From contig NZ_JACHIB010000017.1 in NCBI RefSeq assembly GCF_014203015.1, forward strand, positions 1 to 64,000: a stretch of DNA of 64,000 bases, read 5' to 3'. Below are positions 1 through 7,594 of this stretch, one piece after another (within the stretch, counting starts at the first letter, position 1; the number at the start of each line of letters is the position of its first letter). The notes below the pieces were generated by a model. That model made no database searches, had not been told where the DNA came from, and worked only from the letters and a program-made list of their open reading frames with translations. The translations under genes were made by a program, and so were the position numbers. Origin of the DNA: Castellaniella defragrans (GTDB lineage Bacteria; Pseudomonadota; Gammaproteobacteria; Burkholderiales; Burkholderiaceae_B).

Positions 1-216
1 TGATCCGGTGGGCTGCCTGCCCTATCGAAATCCGTGGCCTCGGATCGCCGGAAATTCGGCCTGAAACAGGACAAATGAATTTTTCAGGGACGACTTATTA
101 GTCAATGGATTACGGAACATTCAAGCGACTGAGTTTTATTTGTACGCACGCTGGACTTGCGGCGCCAACCGGCGCACACTTCCAAGTAGACGCGTTCAGC
201 GCCGCGGAGGGACGCC

Positions 217-423
217 ATGTCGTTCATGCTGATCTGGGTCGTCATCGGATCGTTGGTCATGCTGGCCTACATCCTCTTCTTCGTCGACATCGACGACCGG
301 TGGGCCGATGGATTCATCGGCTATCCCCTGGTCTACCTGTTCACGATCTTCCTGTGGCCGATCACGGTGCTTGCCGTGCTCTGGACCCGGCTCGCTGCAC
401 TCCGCGATGCGCGGCATCGATGA
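217..423 (+). CDS. Small two-helix inner-membrane protein (68 aa), unknown function
   Basis: I do not recognise this protein. It has two hydrophobic segments (about residues 3-23 and 34-56) with a short acidic loop between them (DIDDRW) and a basic tail (RDARHR), so a hairpin in the inner membrane is likely. A good ribosome binding site (GGAGG at 206-210) sits 6 bases before the ATG. The next small gene starts 32 bases after its stop, so the two are probably co-transcribed. Size, start signal and membrane pattern support a real gene; the function is unknown. Confidence 0.6.
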   Translation: MSFMLIWVVIGSLVMLAYILFFVDIDDRWADGFIGYPLVYLFTIFLWPITVLAVLWTRLAALRDARHR

Positions 424-455
424 CGCGCCCTTGACCGCTACCGGAGGCCGACGCC

Positions 456-629
456 ATGACAGAGAAAGACACCCGTCCGGATGCCGCACGCAAGACTCCC
501 GAACGTCTTCGGGAATCGCAGCCGCTGTGCCCGCAGTGCGGCGAGCCGATCGAGGCCTGCGATTGCGCGCAGCGCTGGGAGAACGAAGGCGGAGCGCCGT
601 ACCCGCGGAAAAACGGGAAACCCGGCTGA
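456..629 (+). CDS. Very small Cys-rich zinc-ribbon-like protein (57 aa)
   Basis: A 57-residue reading frame starts at the ATG at 456 behind CGGAGG (442-447). The N-terminal third is charged and Lys/Arg-rich. The middle holds four cysteines, CPQC followed 7 residues later by CDC, a CxxC...CxC pattern that would suit one zinc ion. The C-terminus is Gly/Pro/Lys-rich. It follows the small membrane protein gene in the same direction and is convergent with hutD. I know no named family for it. The start site and cysteine pattern argue for a real gene. Confidence 0.5.
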   Translation: MTEKDTRPDAARKTPERLRESQPLCPQCGEPIEACDCAQRWENEGGAPYPRKNGKPG

Positions 630-653
630 CTTTTCGCCGTTCGCGCCGGCAAT

Positions 654-1280
654 TCAAGCGGTCTCGATCCGCACGGCGATCAGGCAGGCGTCGCGGGATT
701 TCGGCGTCAGCCTCAGGATCGGGCGGTCGCCCGCCGCCACGCAAAGATGCAGCGTGTCGCCGGCTTCCAGCACGCCGCGGCTCAGGCGGCCGGGCATGTC
801 CACCTCGTAGGCTCCGCGCCAGCCGTGCCACAGCCAATGTCCCGGGGCGAGGCGCCGGGCGAGCGCGCCGTGGAACGCCTGCGCGTGGCCCTGCGCCTTC
901 GTGCGCCGCAGCATCAGGTTGAAATCCCGCACGGGACCGGCGAGCAGTTCGCAGCGGTAAGGCTCCTCGCCGGCGAAGCGGAAGCCCTGGCCGGCCGGCA
1001 GGATGATGGCGCGTTCCGTGCGCTCCTGGATCAGGCGGATCGGGCCGCCCCGGGTGACGAGCAGCACGCGGTCGACACCCTCCCAGTGCGAGAACGGCCC
1101 GGGCGCCGCGACGTCGGCGGCGCTGACGCGCCACAGGAAATCGTCCATGCCTGCTCCGGCGGGATGGACCGCGATCTCGCGCGTGACGCCGCCGCCGTTC
1201 TTCCAGGGACTCTTGCGCAGCTCGGCGGCGCGGATGAAGCGCAGCCAGGTCGCGGCCGATCCGCCGCGGGACATCGACAT
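654..1280 (-). CDS. hutD: HutD family protein (histidine utilisation accessory)
   Basis: A 208-residue cupin-like HutD family protein. The family hallmark near the N-terminus, W-K-N-G-G-G-x-T-x-E-I, is present at about residues 25-35. HutD proteins accompany histidine-utilisation genes in many proteobacteria; their role is not firmly known, and a protective or governor function that limits pathway flux has been proposed. The ATG at 1280 is preceded by GAAGG and gives the usual family length; a second in-frame Met lies two codons later. It is the last gene of the minus-strand operon, 23 bases after hutG. Confidence 0.8.
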   Translation of the reverse strand: MSMSRGGSAATWLRFIRAAELRKSPWKNGGGVTREIAVHPAGAGMDDFLWRVSAADVAAPGPFSHWEGVDRVLLVTRGGPIRLIQERTERAIILPAGQGFRFAGEEPYRCELLAGPVRDFNLMLRRTKAQGHAQAFHGALARRLAPGHWLWHGWRGAYEVDMPGRLSRGVLEAGDTLHLCVAAGDRPILRLTPKSRDACLIAVRIETA

Positions 1281-1303
1281 GACGGGGATGCCTTCGGAAT
1301 CCG

Positions 1304-2239
1304 CTAGGGCCTCAGCAGATGCCAGGCCAGCCGGGCGGCGGCGCGGGCCGTGTGGTGATCGACGTCGTGGTCCGGGTTCATCTCCGCGATGTCGGCCAGG
1401 CGCACTTTGCCGCTCTTCTTGACCGCCAGCACGCAGGCCTCCACGACGCTCAGGGGCACGCCCAGGGCGGCGGGCGCCGACACGCCGGGCGCCACGCCGG
1501 CGGGCAGCACGTCCAGGTCGATCGTCAGGTAGACCAGATCGGCCTCGGCCAGCAGGCCGTCGATCTGCCGCAGGCGTTCGGGCAGGTGGCGCTCCTGCAT
1601 GTCCATGTCTTCGACGTGAAAGACGTCCAGTGCCCGGGCGTGATCGTACAGCCCCCGGGTATTGCCCACGGGCGACACGCCAAGGCACGCGTAGCGGATG
1701 GGCAGCCCGTGGTCGCGGCCGTATTCCAGGATCTGGTCGAAAGGAGTCCCCGACGACCCCGGCCGGCTGGTGCGCAGGTCGAAATGCGCGTCCAGGTTGA
1801 CGACCAGGATGCGCGGCGGCGCCCCGCCCTCTCCTTCCAGATGGGCGGCCAGCCCCTGGAAGCTGGCCCAGGCGACCTCGTGCCCGCCGCCGAGCGTGAC
1901 GGGACGCGCGCCCGCGTCCAGCACGGCGGCGACCTTGCGCGCCAGCGCCCGCTGGGCTTCTTCCAGCGCGTCGCCCTCGCAGACCACGTCGCCCGCGTCC
2001 CAGAAACGTTCCAGGTCGTGCGCGGGCAGGTTCGCCAGCATGCGCCGGATCGCCCCGGGCCCTTTCGCGGCGCCCGGACGGCCGTGGTTGCGCCGCACGC
2101 CCGCGTCGCTGGCGAAGCCCAGCAGGACGGCGTCCCCCGCCCCGCAGCCGTCCAGCCCGGTGCGCACGATCTGGTGCAGCCGGCGGGTGTCCCCGCTTTC
2201 GGACGCGTCGTCGCGCCCCGTCCAGAGTGTGTCGCTCAT
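1304..2239 (-). CDS. hutG: Formimidoylglutamase (arginase/agmatinase family)
   Basis: A 311-residue ureohydrolase-fold enzyme expected to hydrolyse N-formimidoyl-L-glutamate to glutamate and formamide, the last step of one histidine degradation branch. The binuclear manganese ligands are visible: GGGHE (H120), N-L-D-A-H-F-D (D150, H152, D154) and D-L-D-V (D241, D243). Its ATG overlaps the stop of the upstream ABC ATPase by 4 bases, so translation is probably coupled. The next gene is hutD. No hutH, hutU or hutI lies in the window. Guanidino-hydrolysing relatives share the fold, so the substrate call leans on the hutD neighbour. Confidence 0.8.
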   Translation of the reverse strand: MSDTLWTGRDDASESGDTRRLHQIVRTGLDGCGAGDAVLLGFASDAGVRRNHGRPGAAKGPGAIRRMLANLPAHDLERFWDAGDVVCEGDALEEAQRALARKVAAVLDAGARPVTLGGGHEVAWASFQGLAAHLEGEGGAPPRILVVNLDAHFDLRTSRPGSSGTPFDQILEYGRDHGLPIRYACLGVSPVGNTRGLYDHARALDVFHVEDMDMQERHLPERLRQIDGLLAEADLVYLTIDLDVLPAGVAPGVSAPAALGVPLSVVEACVLAVKKSGKVRLADIAEMNPDHDVDHHTARAAARLAWHLLRP

Positions 2240-3021
2240 GATGCGCCCGCCTCCATGGGACCCTTGCTGAGTACCGCCTGCAGGAACGAGCGGGTGCGCT
2301 CGTGCCTGGGCTGCTGGAAGATGACGTCCGGGCGGTCCGCCTCGATGACCCGGCCGTAGTCCATGACGACCACGGTGTCGGCCATTTCCCGGGCGAAGCC
2401 CATTTCATGGGTGACGACCATCATCGTCATGCCTTCCTTGGCCAGCAGCTTCATCACCTGCAGGACCTCGCCGACCAGTTCCGGATCCAGCGCCGAGGTG
2501 GGCTCGTCGAACAGCATGACCTCCGGCTCCATGGCCAGCGCCCGGGCGATGGCCACCCGCTGCTTCTGCCCGCCCGACAGGCTGTTGGGCATGGCCCGGG
2601 CCTTGGATGCGAGCCCGACCTTGGTCAGCAGCGCCAGCCCTTTTTCGTCGGCCTGCGCGGCCGAAGCGCCCCGCAGGGTGCGCGGGCCGATGGTGACGTT
2701 CTCCAGCACGGTCAGGTGCGGGAACAGGTTGAAGGACTGGAACACCATGCCCACGCGGGTGCGCAGGTGGTTCAGGGCCTTTTCGGGCATCAGCGCGCCC
2801 TCGTCGAGCAGGCGCTCGCCGCAGAGTTCGATGGTGCCCCGCTCGGCGACCTCCAGGCCGTTGCAGCAGCGCAGCAAGGTGCTCTTGCCCGAGCCGCTGG
2901 GGCCGATGACGACCACGACCTGGGACCGGTCGACCTCCAGGTCGACTCCTTTCAGGACCGCATTGTCGCCATACGACTTGTGGAGATCGCGGATCCTGAT
3001 CATGACGTCGGACGTACTCAT
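2236..3021 (-). CDS. Polar amino acid ABC transporter, ATP-binding protein (HisP/GlnQ type)
   Basis: A 261-residue cytoplasmic ATPase that powers amino acid uptake. It carries a Walker A GPSGSGKS (about residues 40-47), a Q-loop, the LSGGQ signature and a Walker B ending [10 protein letters not shown]. Length and the [11 protein letters not shown]-loop match the HisP/GlnQ group. It overlaps the permease stop upstream and the hutG start downstream by 4 bases each, so uptake and catabolism are expressed as one unit. Histidine or a formimino derivative is a plausible substrate, but that is inferred from the hut neighbours only. Confidence 0.88.
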   Translation of the reverse strand: MSTSDVMIRIRDLHKSYGDNAVLKGVDLEVDRSQVVVVIGPSGSGKSTLLRCCNGLEVAERGTIELCGERLLDEGALMPEKALNHLRTRVGMVFQSFNLFPHLTVLENVTIGPRTLRGASAAQADEKGLALLTKVGLASKARAMPNSLSGGQKQRVAIARALAMEPEVMLFDEPTSALDPELVGEVLQVMKLLAKEGMTMMVVTHEMGFAREMADTVVVMDYGRVIEADRPDVIFQQPRHERTRSFLQAVLSKGPMEAGAS

Positions 3022-3686
3022 TGCACCATGCCTCCGGCCTGCAGACGCAGCTCGACGCGGCGCAGGATTTTCGATGTGGCGCTGGTGAGGATCCAGTAGA
3101 TCAGCGCGATCACGAGATAGACCTCCAGCGAGCGGTAGGACACGCTGATGATCTTCTGGCCCTCGTGCATGACGTCGTGGATGGTGACCAGGGAAACCAG
3201 CGCCGAATTCTTGATCAGGGCGATGAACTCGTTGCCCAGCGGCGGGATCATGCGCACGACCGCCTGCGGCAGGATGATCTTGGCCATGGCCTGGGCCGAG
3301 GACATCCCCAGGGACCGGGCCGCCTCCATCTGCCCCTTGTCCACGGACTGGATCGCGCCGCGCACGACCTCAGAGACGTAGGAGGCCGAATACATGCCCA
3401 TGCCCAGCACCCCGCAGACGAAGGCCGGCAGCAGGATGCCGAAGCGGGGCAGCCCGAAGAACCAGATGAAGAGCTGCACCAGCAGCGGCGTGCCGCGGAA
3501 GCAGGACAGGTAGACGCTGCATGCCTTGTAGACGATCCTGCGCCGGGGGTTCAGGCGGCCGATGCCGATCAGCAGGCCCAGGCAGCAGGAAAGCAGCAGC
3601 GCGCACACGGTGACCTCCACCGTCACCCAGGTGCCACGCAGCAGGTCTTCCCAGCCGGCGAGCGCGGGCGTGAAGTCCAGGTTCAT
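3018..3686 (-). CDS. Polar amino acid ABC transporter, permease (HisM/GlnP type)
   Basis: An inner-membrane permease of about 222 residues with 4-5 hydrophobic helices and the cytoplasmic coupling (EAA-type) segment around [10 protein letters not shown] place the start at the ATG at 3686, not at the in-frame GTG at 3704: the ATG follows GAGGGG and gives a 4-base overlap with the binding-protein stop. Only one permease gene is present, so the transporter probably works as a homodimer of this subunit. Confidence 0.85.
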   Translation of the reverse strand: MNLDFTPALAGWEDLLRGTWVTVEVTVCALLLSCCLGLLIGIGRLNPRRRIVYKACSVYLSCFRGTPLLVQLFIWFFGLPRFGILLPAFVCGVLGMGMYSASYVSEVVRGAIQSVDKGQMEAARSLGMSSAQAMAKIILPQAVVRMIPPLGNEFIALIKNSALVSLVTIHDVMHEGQKIISVSYRSLEVYLVIALIYWILTSATSKILRRVELRLQAGGMVQ

Positions 3687-4426
3687 TTCTTCCCCTCGAA
3701 CCACTTGTCGACCAGGCGCTGGTACACGCCGTTGGCCTGGATGGTCTTGAGCGCCTGGTTCAGGTCCTTGGTCAGCCCGGGCTCGTTCTTGCTCACGGCG
3801 ATGCCGTATTCCTCCGTCGTGATCTGCTCGTCCAACACCGTGAAGCCGGGATTCTGCTGCGCGAACAGCTTGGCGGCCGGCTTGCCGGTCACCGCCGCGT
3901 CCGCGCGGCCGATGTCCACCAGGTTGAACATTTCCTGGTTCTTCTCCACCTCGACCCGCTGCACCTTGGGATAGTGCTGCTGCATGTAGTTCACGGACTT
4001 GGTGCCGACCTGCACCGTGACGCGCCGGCCGTCCAGGTCCTTCAGCGTCTTGATCGGGCCGCCGCTCTTGGTCAGCACCACGAGCCCGCCGGCATAGTAC
4101 GGATCCGTGAAGTCCACGGCCTGCTTGCGCGCGTCCGTGATGTAGATCGCCGACATGGCGGCGTCGGCCCGGCCGGACAGCACCGCGGGGATGAGCCCCT
4201 TGAAGTCGATGTCGGTCCAGGCGATCTTCTTGCCCATGGCCTGGGCCAGGGCCTCGGTCAGCTCGATGTCGAAGCCCGTCCGCTTGCCGTCCACGGTCAT
4301 TTCCATGGGCGGGAACGTCGGGTCGGTCACCACGCGGATGGTGTCGGACGCCGCCTGGCTGGCGGCGGACGCGCCGCCCAGCGCCAGGGCCAACAGGGTG
4401 ATTCGGAAGGTCTGGGAAAATTTCAT
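3683..4426 (-). CDS. Periplasmic amino acid binding protein (SBP family 3)
   Basis: A 247-residue extracytoplasmic solute receptor. A cleavable signal peptide ends near S-Q-A-A-S (about residue 27). The mature part opens with the family 3 pattern T-D-P-T-F-P-P-M-E and then T-G-F-D-I-E-L, the usual amino acid binding start. AGGAG lies about 8 bases before the ATG. It is the first structural gene of the transporter-hut operon, 34 bases after the IclR gene. Confidence 0.87.
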   Translation of the reverse strand: MKFSQTFRITLLALALGGASAASQAASDTIRVVTDPTFPPMEMTVDGKRTGFDIELTEALAQAMGKKIAWTDIDFKGLIPAVLSGRADAAMSAIYITDARKQAVDFTDPYYAGGLVVLTKSGGPIKTLKDLDGRRVTVQVGTKSVNYMQQHYPKVQRVEVEKNQEMFNLVDIGRADAAVTGKPAAKLFAQQNPGFTVLDEQITTEEYGIAVSKNEPGLTKDLNQALKTIQANGVYQRLVDKWFEGKK

Positions 4427-4460
4427 GGAGAGTCTCCTCGGTGTGTGGGCTTGTCTCGGG

Positions 4461-5219
4461 TCAAAGGCTCTGCAGCCGCGATGAAATGTGCGCCGCCCCG
4501 CGCACGATCATCTCGATGAATCGTTCTTCCTGTCCTTGCGCCCGCAGCGAAGGCGCCATCAGGGTGATGACGGCTACGGCGGCATGGCCGTCATGCTGGA
4601 ACAGGGGCGCGCTCGCCCCCCAGACGCCGGCGTCGACTTCGCCGTTGGTGACCGCGTATCCCTGGATGCGGATCCGCTCCAGCTGGTGTTCCAGGTCGGC
4701 CCGCGCGGCATCGTCGAGCAGTTGGTCGCGCTGCAATTGATCCAGCACGGCGCGCCGCCGCTCGACGTGCATGAACGTCAGCAGCGCCTTGGCCGAGGCG
4801 CCCTTGCACAGCGGCAGCATCCGTCCCTTGACGAAGGAGCAGCGCAGCGGATGCCGGCTTTCCACCATGTCGAGACAGACGATCTGGTGCTTGACGGCCA
4901 TGAGCAGCCCGATCGATTCCCCGCTGAGGTTCGACAGGGCTTCCATTCTTTCGTGGGATTCGAGCGTGAGGAACGAGGACTGGTCGAATCCCCAGGCCAG
5001 GGGCACGCACATCGGTCCGGGCGAGAATTCGTTGTCCCGTCCGATCACGAAGCCCCAGCGCCGCAGCAGGGACAGCTGGCGGTACAGCGTGCTTTGCGCC
5101 AGGCCCGTCAGGTCCATCAATTCGGCGATCGTGGCGCCGCGTCCGAGCCGGGCCAGCGTCGCCAGGACGTGCAGGACCCGCTCTGCGCTGCCTTTGGCCA
5201 CGGCGTGATCTTCTTGCAT
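4461..5219 (-). CDS. IclR family transcriptional regulator
   Basis: A 252-residue regulator from the ATG at 5219. Residues 8-70 form a winged helix-turn-helix (the A-E-L-M-D-L-T-G-L-A-Q-S-T-L-Y-R region), followed by the IclR ligand-binding domain. It lies directly upstream of the amino acid transporter and hutGD in the same direction, and probably controls that operon in response to a pathway metabolite. A palindromic sequence in the A+T-rich leader (5352-5372) is a candidate binding site. Longer in-frame extensions upstream lack the A+T-poor, family-like character and are not supported. Confidence 0.82.
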   Translation of the reverse strand: MQEDHAVAKGSAERVLHVLATLARLGRGATIAELMDLTGLAQSTLYRQLSLLRRWGFVIGRDNEFSPGPMCVPLAWGFDQSSFLTLESHERMEALSNLSGESIGLLMAVKHQIVCLDMVESRHPLRCSFVKGRMLPLCKGASAKALLTFMHVERRRAVLDQLQRDQLLDDAARADLEHQLERIRIQGYAVTNGEVDAGVWGASAPLFQHDGHAAVAVITLMAPSLRAQGQEERFIEMIVRGAAHISSRLQSL

Positions 5220-5351
5220 GCGGATGGGCCCTCGCGGAGGAAATGGCTGGCGGCGAAACCGTGGCGGCACGAGGCGGATCCTTGGCCGGCCCCCCCTGTC
5301 CCGCACGGAATGAAGCCCATCATAAATATTTTTTGATAATTTCTTGTCTTG

Positions 5352-5372
5352 TATTCTTATCCAGTGAGAATA
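5352..5372. promoter_or_regulatory. Inverted repeat in the leader of the IclR-transport-hut operon
   Basis: TATTCT and AGAATA flank a 9-base spacer in an A+T-rich island (about 5320-5385) between the lysR stop and the iclR start. Position and symmetry suit an operator for the IclR protein. This is inferred from position; six-base arms are short. Confidence 0.3.
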
Positions 5373-5381
5373 TAAGGGAAA

Positions 5382-6317
5382 TCACTGAACCGCGCCAGGC
5401 TCGCGCAGCACGTGGCGGATGCAGTCCAGCGCCAGTTCCACCGCTTTCGGGCGGTATTCGTCCCGCCGCCAGTACATCGACACCGAGCCGAAGACCTGCA
5501 GCTTCAGCGGCAGGATGCGCAGCAGGTTCATGTCCGCCAGCGCGCTGGCCGAACGGTGCGAGGCGACGCCGATCGCGTCGCTGTTGCTCAGCAGCGCGAT
5601 GTTGGCGATGACGGAGTTGGATTCGATGTAATTGGGCGGCAGACTCAGGCCCGCCGCGGCCAGCGCGGTCTCCAGCGCCTTGCGGATCGGCGATCCGCGC
5701 GGCCAGACGACCCAGCGGTACTGCCGGACGTCGTCCCAGCCGATCTCGGCGCGGCCGATCAGGGGGTGGTCGCGGCGCACCGCCAGATCGACCGGCTCGG
5801 TGTACAGGAGTTCGGCATCGAAGCCGGCCAGGCTCGCATCGTCTTCCATCGTGCGGCCGATGACGATGTCCAGGTCGCCCTGGCTCAGCAGATTGAGCAG
5901 CAGGTCCATGGTGCCTTCGACCAGGTCGATGCGCAGGGTGGGCATGCGCGCGGCCATTTCCAGCACGGCGAGCGGCCCGGCCTCGGTCGCCGCCACGCCG
6001 GAGGCCCCCAGGGCCACGCGCCCCGCCCCGCCCTCTCGCAGGATGTTCATGTCGGCCGCCGCCCGGTCGAGCTGGGCCTCGATGCGGCGCGCGTGCGCGA
6101 TCAGCGCCTGGCCGTGCACCGTGGGTGTCAGCCCGCGGGCGTGGCGCTCGAACAGCGTCAGGCCGACGTCGCTTTCCAGGTCCTTGAGCCATTTCGACAG
6201 GCCGGGCTGCGTGGTGTGCAGCGCGGCCGCCGAGTGGCTGAGATTGCGCGTCTGGGCCAGGCTGAGCAGGAACCTGAGGTTGCGCAGGCGGATGCGGTCG
6301 GTCCAATCGCTACCCAT
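5382..6317 (-). CDS. LysR family transcriptional regulator
   Basis: A 311-residue LysR regulator. The N-terminal helix-turn-helix lies at about residues 15-70 (N-L-S-H-S-A-A-A-L-H-T-T-Q-P-G-L-S-K), followed by a two-lobed effector domain. It is the third gene in line behind the aromatic hydroxylase (7595-9487) and the binding protein (6385-7557) on the same strand, so it probably controls them. A T-N11-A type site upstream of the hydroxylase gene (9569-9589) supports this. The effector is unknown; an aromatic acid is a reasonable guess. Confidence 0.82.
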   Translation of the reverse strand: MGSDWTDRIRLRNLRFLLSLAQTRNLSHSAAALHTTQPGLSKWLKDLESDVGLTLFERHARGLTPTVHGQALIAHARRIEAQLDRAAADMNILREGGAGRVALGASGVAATEAGPLAVLEMAARMPTLRIDLVEGTMDLLLNLLSQGDLDIVIGRTMEDDASLAGFDAELLYTEPVDLAVRRDHPLIGRAEIGWDDVRQYRWVVWPRGSPIRKALETALAAAGLSLPPNYIESNSVIANIALLSNSDAIGVASHRSASALADMNLLRILPLKLQVFGSVSMYWRRDEYRPKAVELALDCIRHVLREPGAVQ

Positions 6318-6384
6318 GACGGGCTCCTGGAAGGCGGCGCGCCGCCGGCGCGGGGCACGCCGGCGGCACGGGACGGTCTCACGG

Positions 6385-7557
6385 CTACTTCTGCTTGCCC
6401 GGATCCTTCACGGCCTCGAAGGTGGCGAATTCGACGTTGCGCAGTTCGCCATCGACCCGCTCCAGCCTGCGGATGTATTCGTTCTGGATGATGTCGCGGG
6501 TGTCGGGATCGATCTGCACGGGGCCGCGCGGGCTTTCCCACTTCAGGCCCCGGGCGGCCGCGATGAAGGCGTCGCCGCTCGCGTCGCCGCCGGTCTTCTC
6601 CAGGACCTTGTAGATGAGCTGCATGCCGTCATAGCCGCCCACCGACATGAAGTTCGCACTGTCCCGATGGGCCTTGGCGTAGGCGGCGACGAAGGCCTTG
6701 TTCGCCGGCGAATCGTGCGCGGTCGAATAATGGAAGGCGGTGATCATGCCCAGCGCGTTGTCCCCCAGGGCCGGCAGGGAATTTTCGTCGGTCATGTCGC
6801 CGGGGCCCATTTCCTTGATGCCGAGCTTGTCCAGGCCCATCTCGCGGAAGTTCTTCGCCAGGGCCACCATCGAGCTGCCCGGCGGCACGAAGAAGAACAG
6901 CGCATCCGGCCGGCTGTCCTTCACGCGCTGCAGGAAGGGCGCGTAATCCGGCGTGTTGACCGGCGTGCGGACCTCGCCCACCACCTTGCCGCCCAGCCCG
7001 GTGAAAGTCTTCTTGAACTGCTCCTGGGCGTCGTGCCCGGGGCCGTAGTCCGCCACCAGGATGTAGGCCGAACGGATGTCGTTCTTGACGGCCCACTGGG
7101 CGATGGCCCAGGAGCTCTGCGGCAGCGTCATCGAAACGCGCACGATGTAGGGCGACTTCTCGGTGATCGAGGAGGTGGCGGCGTTCATCACGATCATGGG
7201 CACCTTGGCCTCGGTGGCCAGAGGGGCGACCGAGAAGGCGTTGGGCGTCAGGTCGAATCCGGCGAGGATGTCGACCTTGTCCTTGATGAGCAGTTCCTGG
7301 GCCTGGCGCTTGGCCACCGCCGGCGCGATGCCGGTGTCGTCCTTGACGATCAGCGTGACCTTGCGGCCGGCCACCGTGTCGCCATGCTGGGCGATGAAGG
7401 TCTCGATGCCGTTCTGGATCTGCTTGCCGTAGTCCGCATACGGCCCCGACACTGACAGGACCAGGCCGATCTTCAGATCCCTGGCCTGGACCGGCAGCGC
7501 GAGCGCCACCCCGCCGATGGACAGGGCCGCGACGCCCAGGATTGTGCGCAGTTTCAT
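6385..7557 (-). CDS. ABC transporter periplasmic binding protein, branched-chain amino acid/aromatic type
   Basis: A 390-residue type I periplasmic binding protein (LivK-like fold). The signal peptide ends near P-V-Q-A (about residue 25), followed by the usual K-I-G-L-V-L-S-V-S-G-P opening. No permease or ATPase genes accompany it. It sits 37 bases after the hydroxylase gene and 67 bases before the LysR gene. Relatives in aromatic-catabolic operons bind benzoate-type acids, so an aromatic ligand is plausible but not shown by the sequence. Confidence 0.8.
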   Translation of the reverse strand: MKLRTILGVAALSIGGVALALPVQARDLKIGLVLSVSGPYADYGKQIQNGIETFIAQHGDTVAGRKVTLIVKDDTGIAPAVAKRQAQELLIKDKVDILAGFDLTPNAFSVAPLATEAKVPMIVMNAATSSITEKSPYIVRVSMTLPQSSWAIAQWAVKNDIRSAYILVADYGPGHDAQEQFKKTFTGLGGKVVGEVRTPVNTPDYAPFLQRVKDSRPDALFFFVPPGSSMVALAKNFREMGLDKLGIKEMGPGDMTDENSLPALGDNALGMITAFHYSTAHDSPANKAFVAAYAKAHRDSANFMSVGGYDGMQLIYKVLEKTGGDASGDAFIAAARGLKWESPRGPVQIDPDTRDIIQNEYIRRLERVDGELRNVEFATFEAVKDPGKQK

Positions 7558-7594
7558 TGTCTCTCTCCTTGGTTGACGAAATTCGTTGCCGCCG

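Noticed and set aside
105-434. 109-codon plus-strand frame overlapping the first small gene
   Set aside because: No start signal; the 217-423 frame has a good ribosome binding site and a membrane protein pattern.
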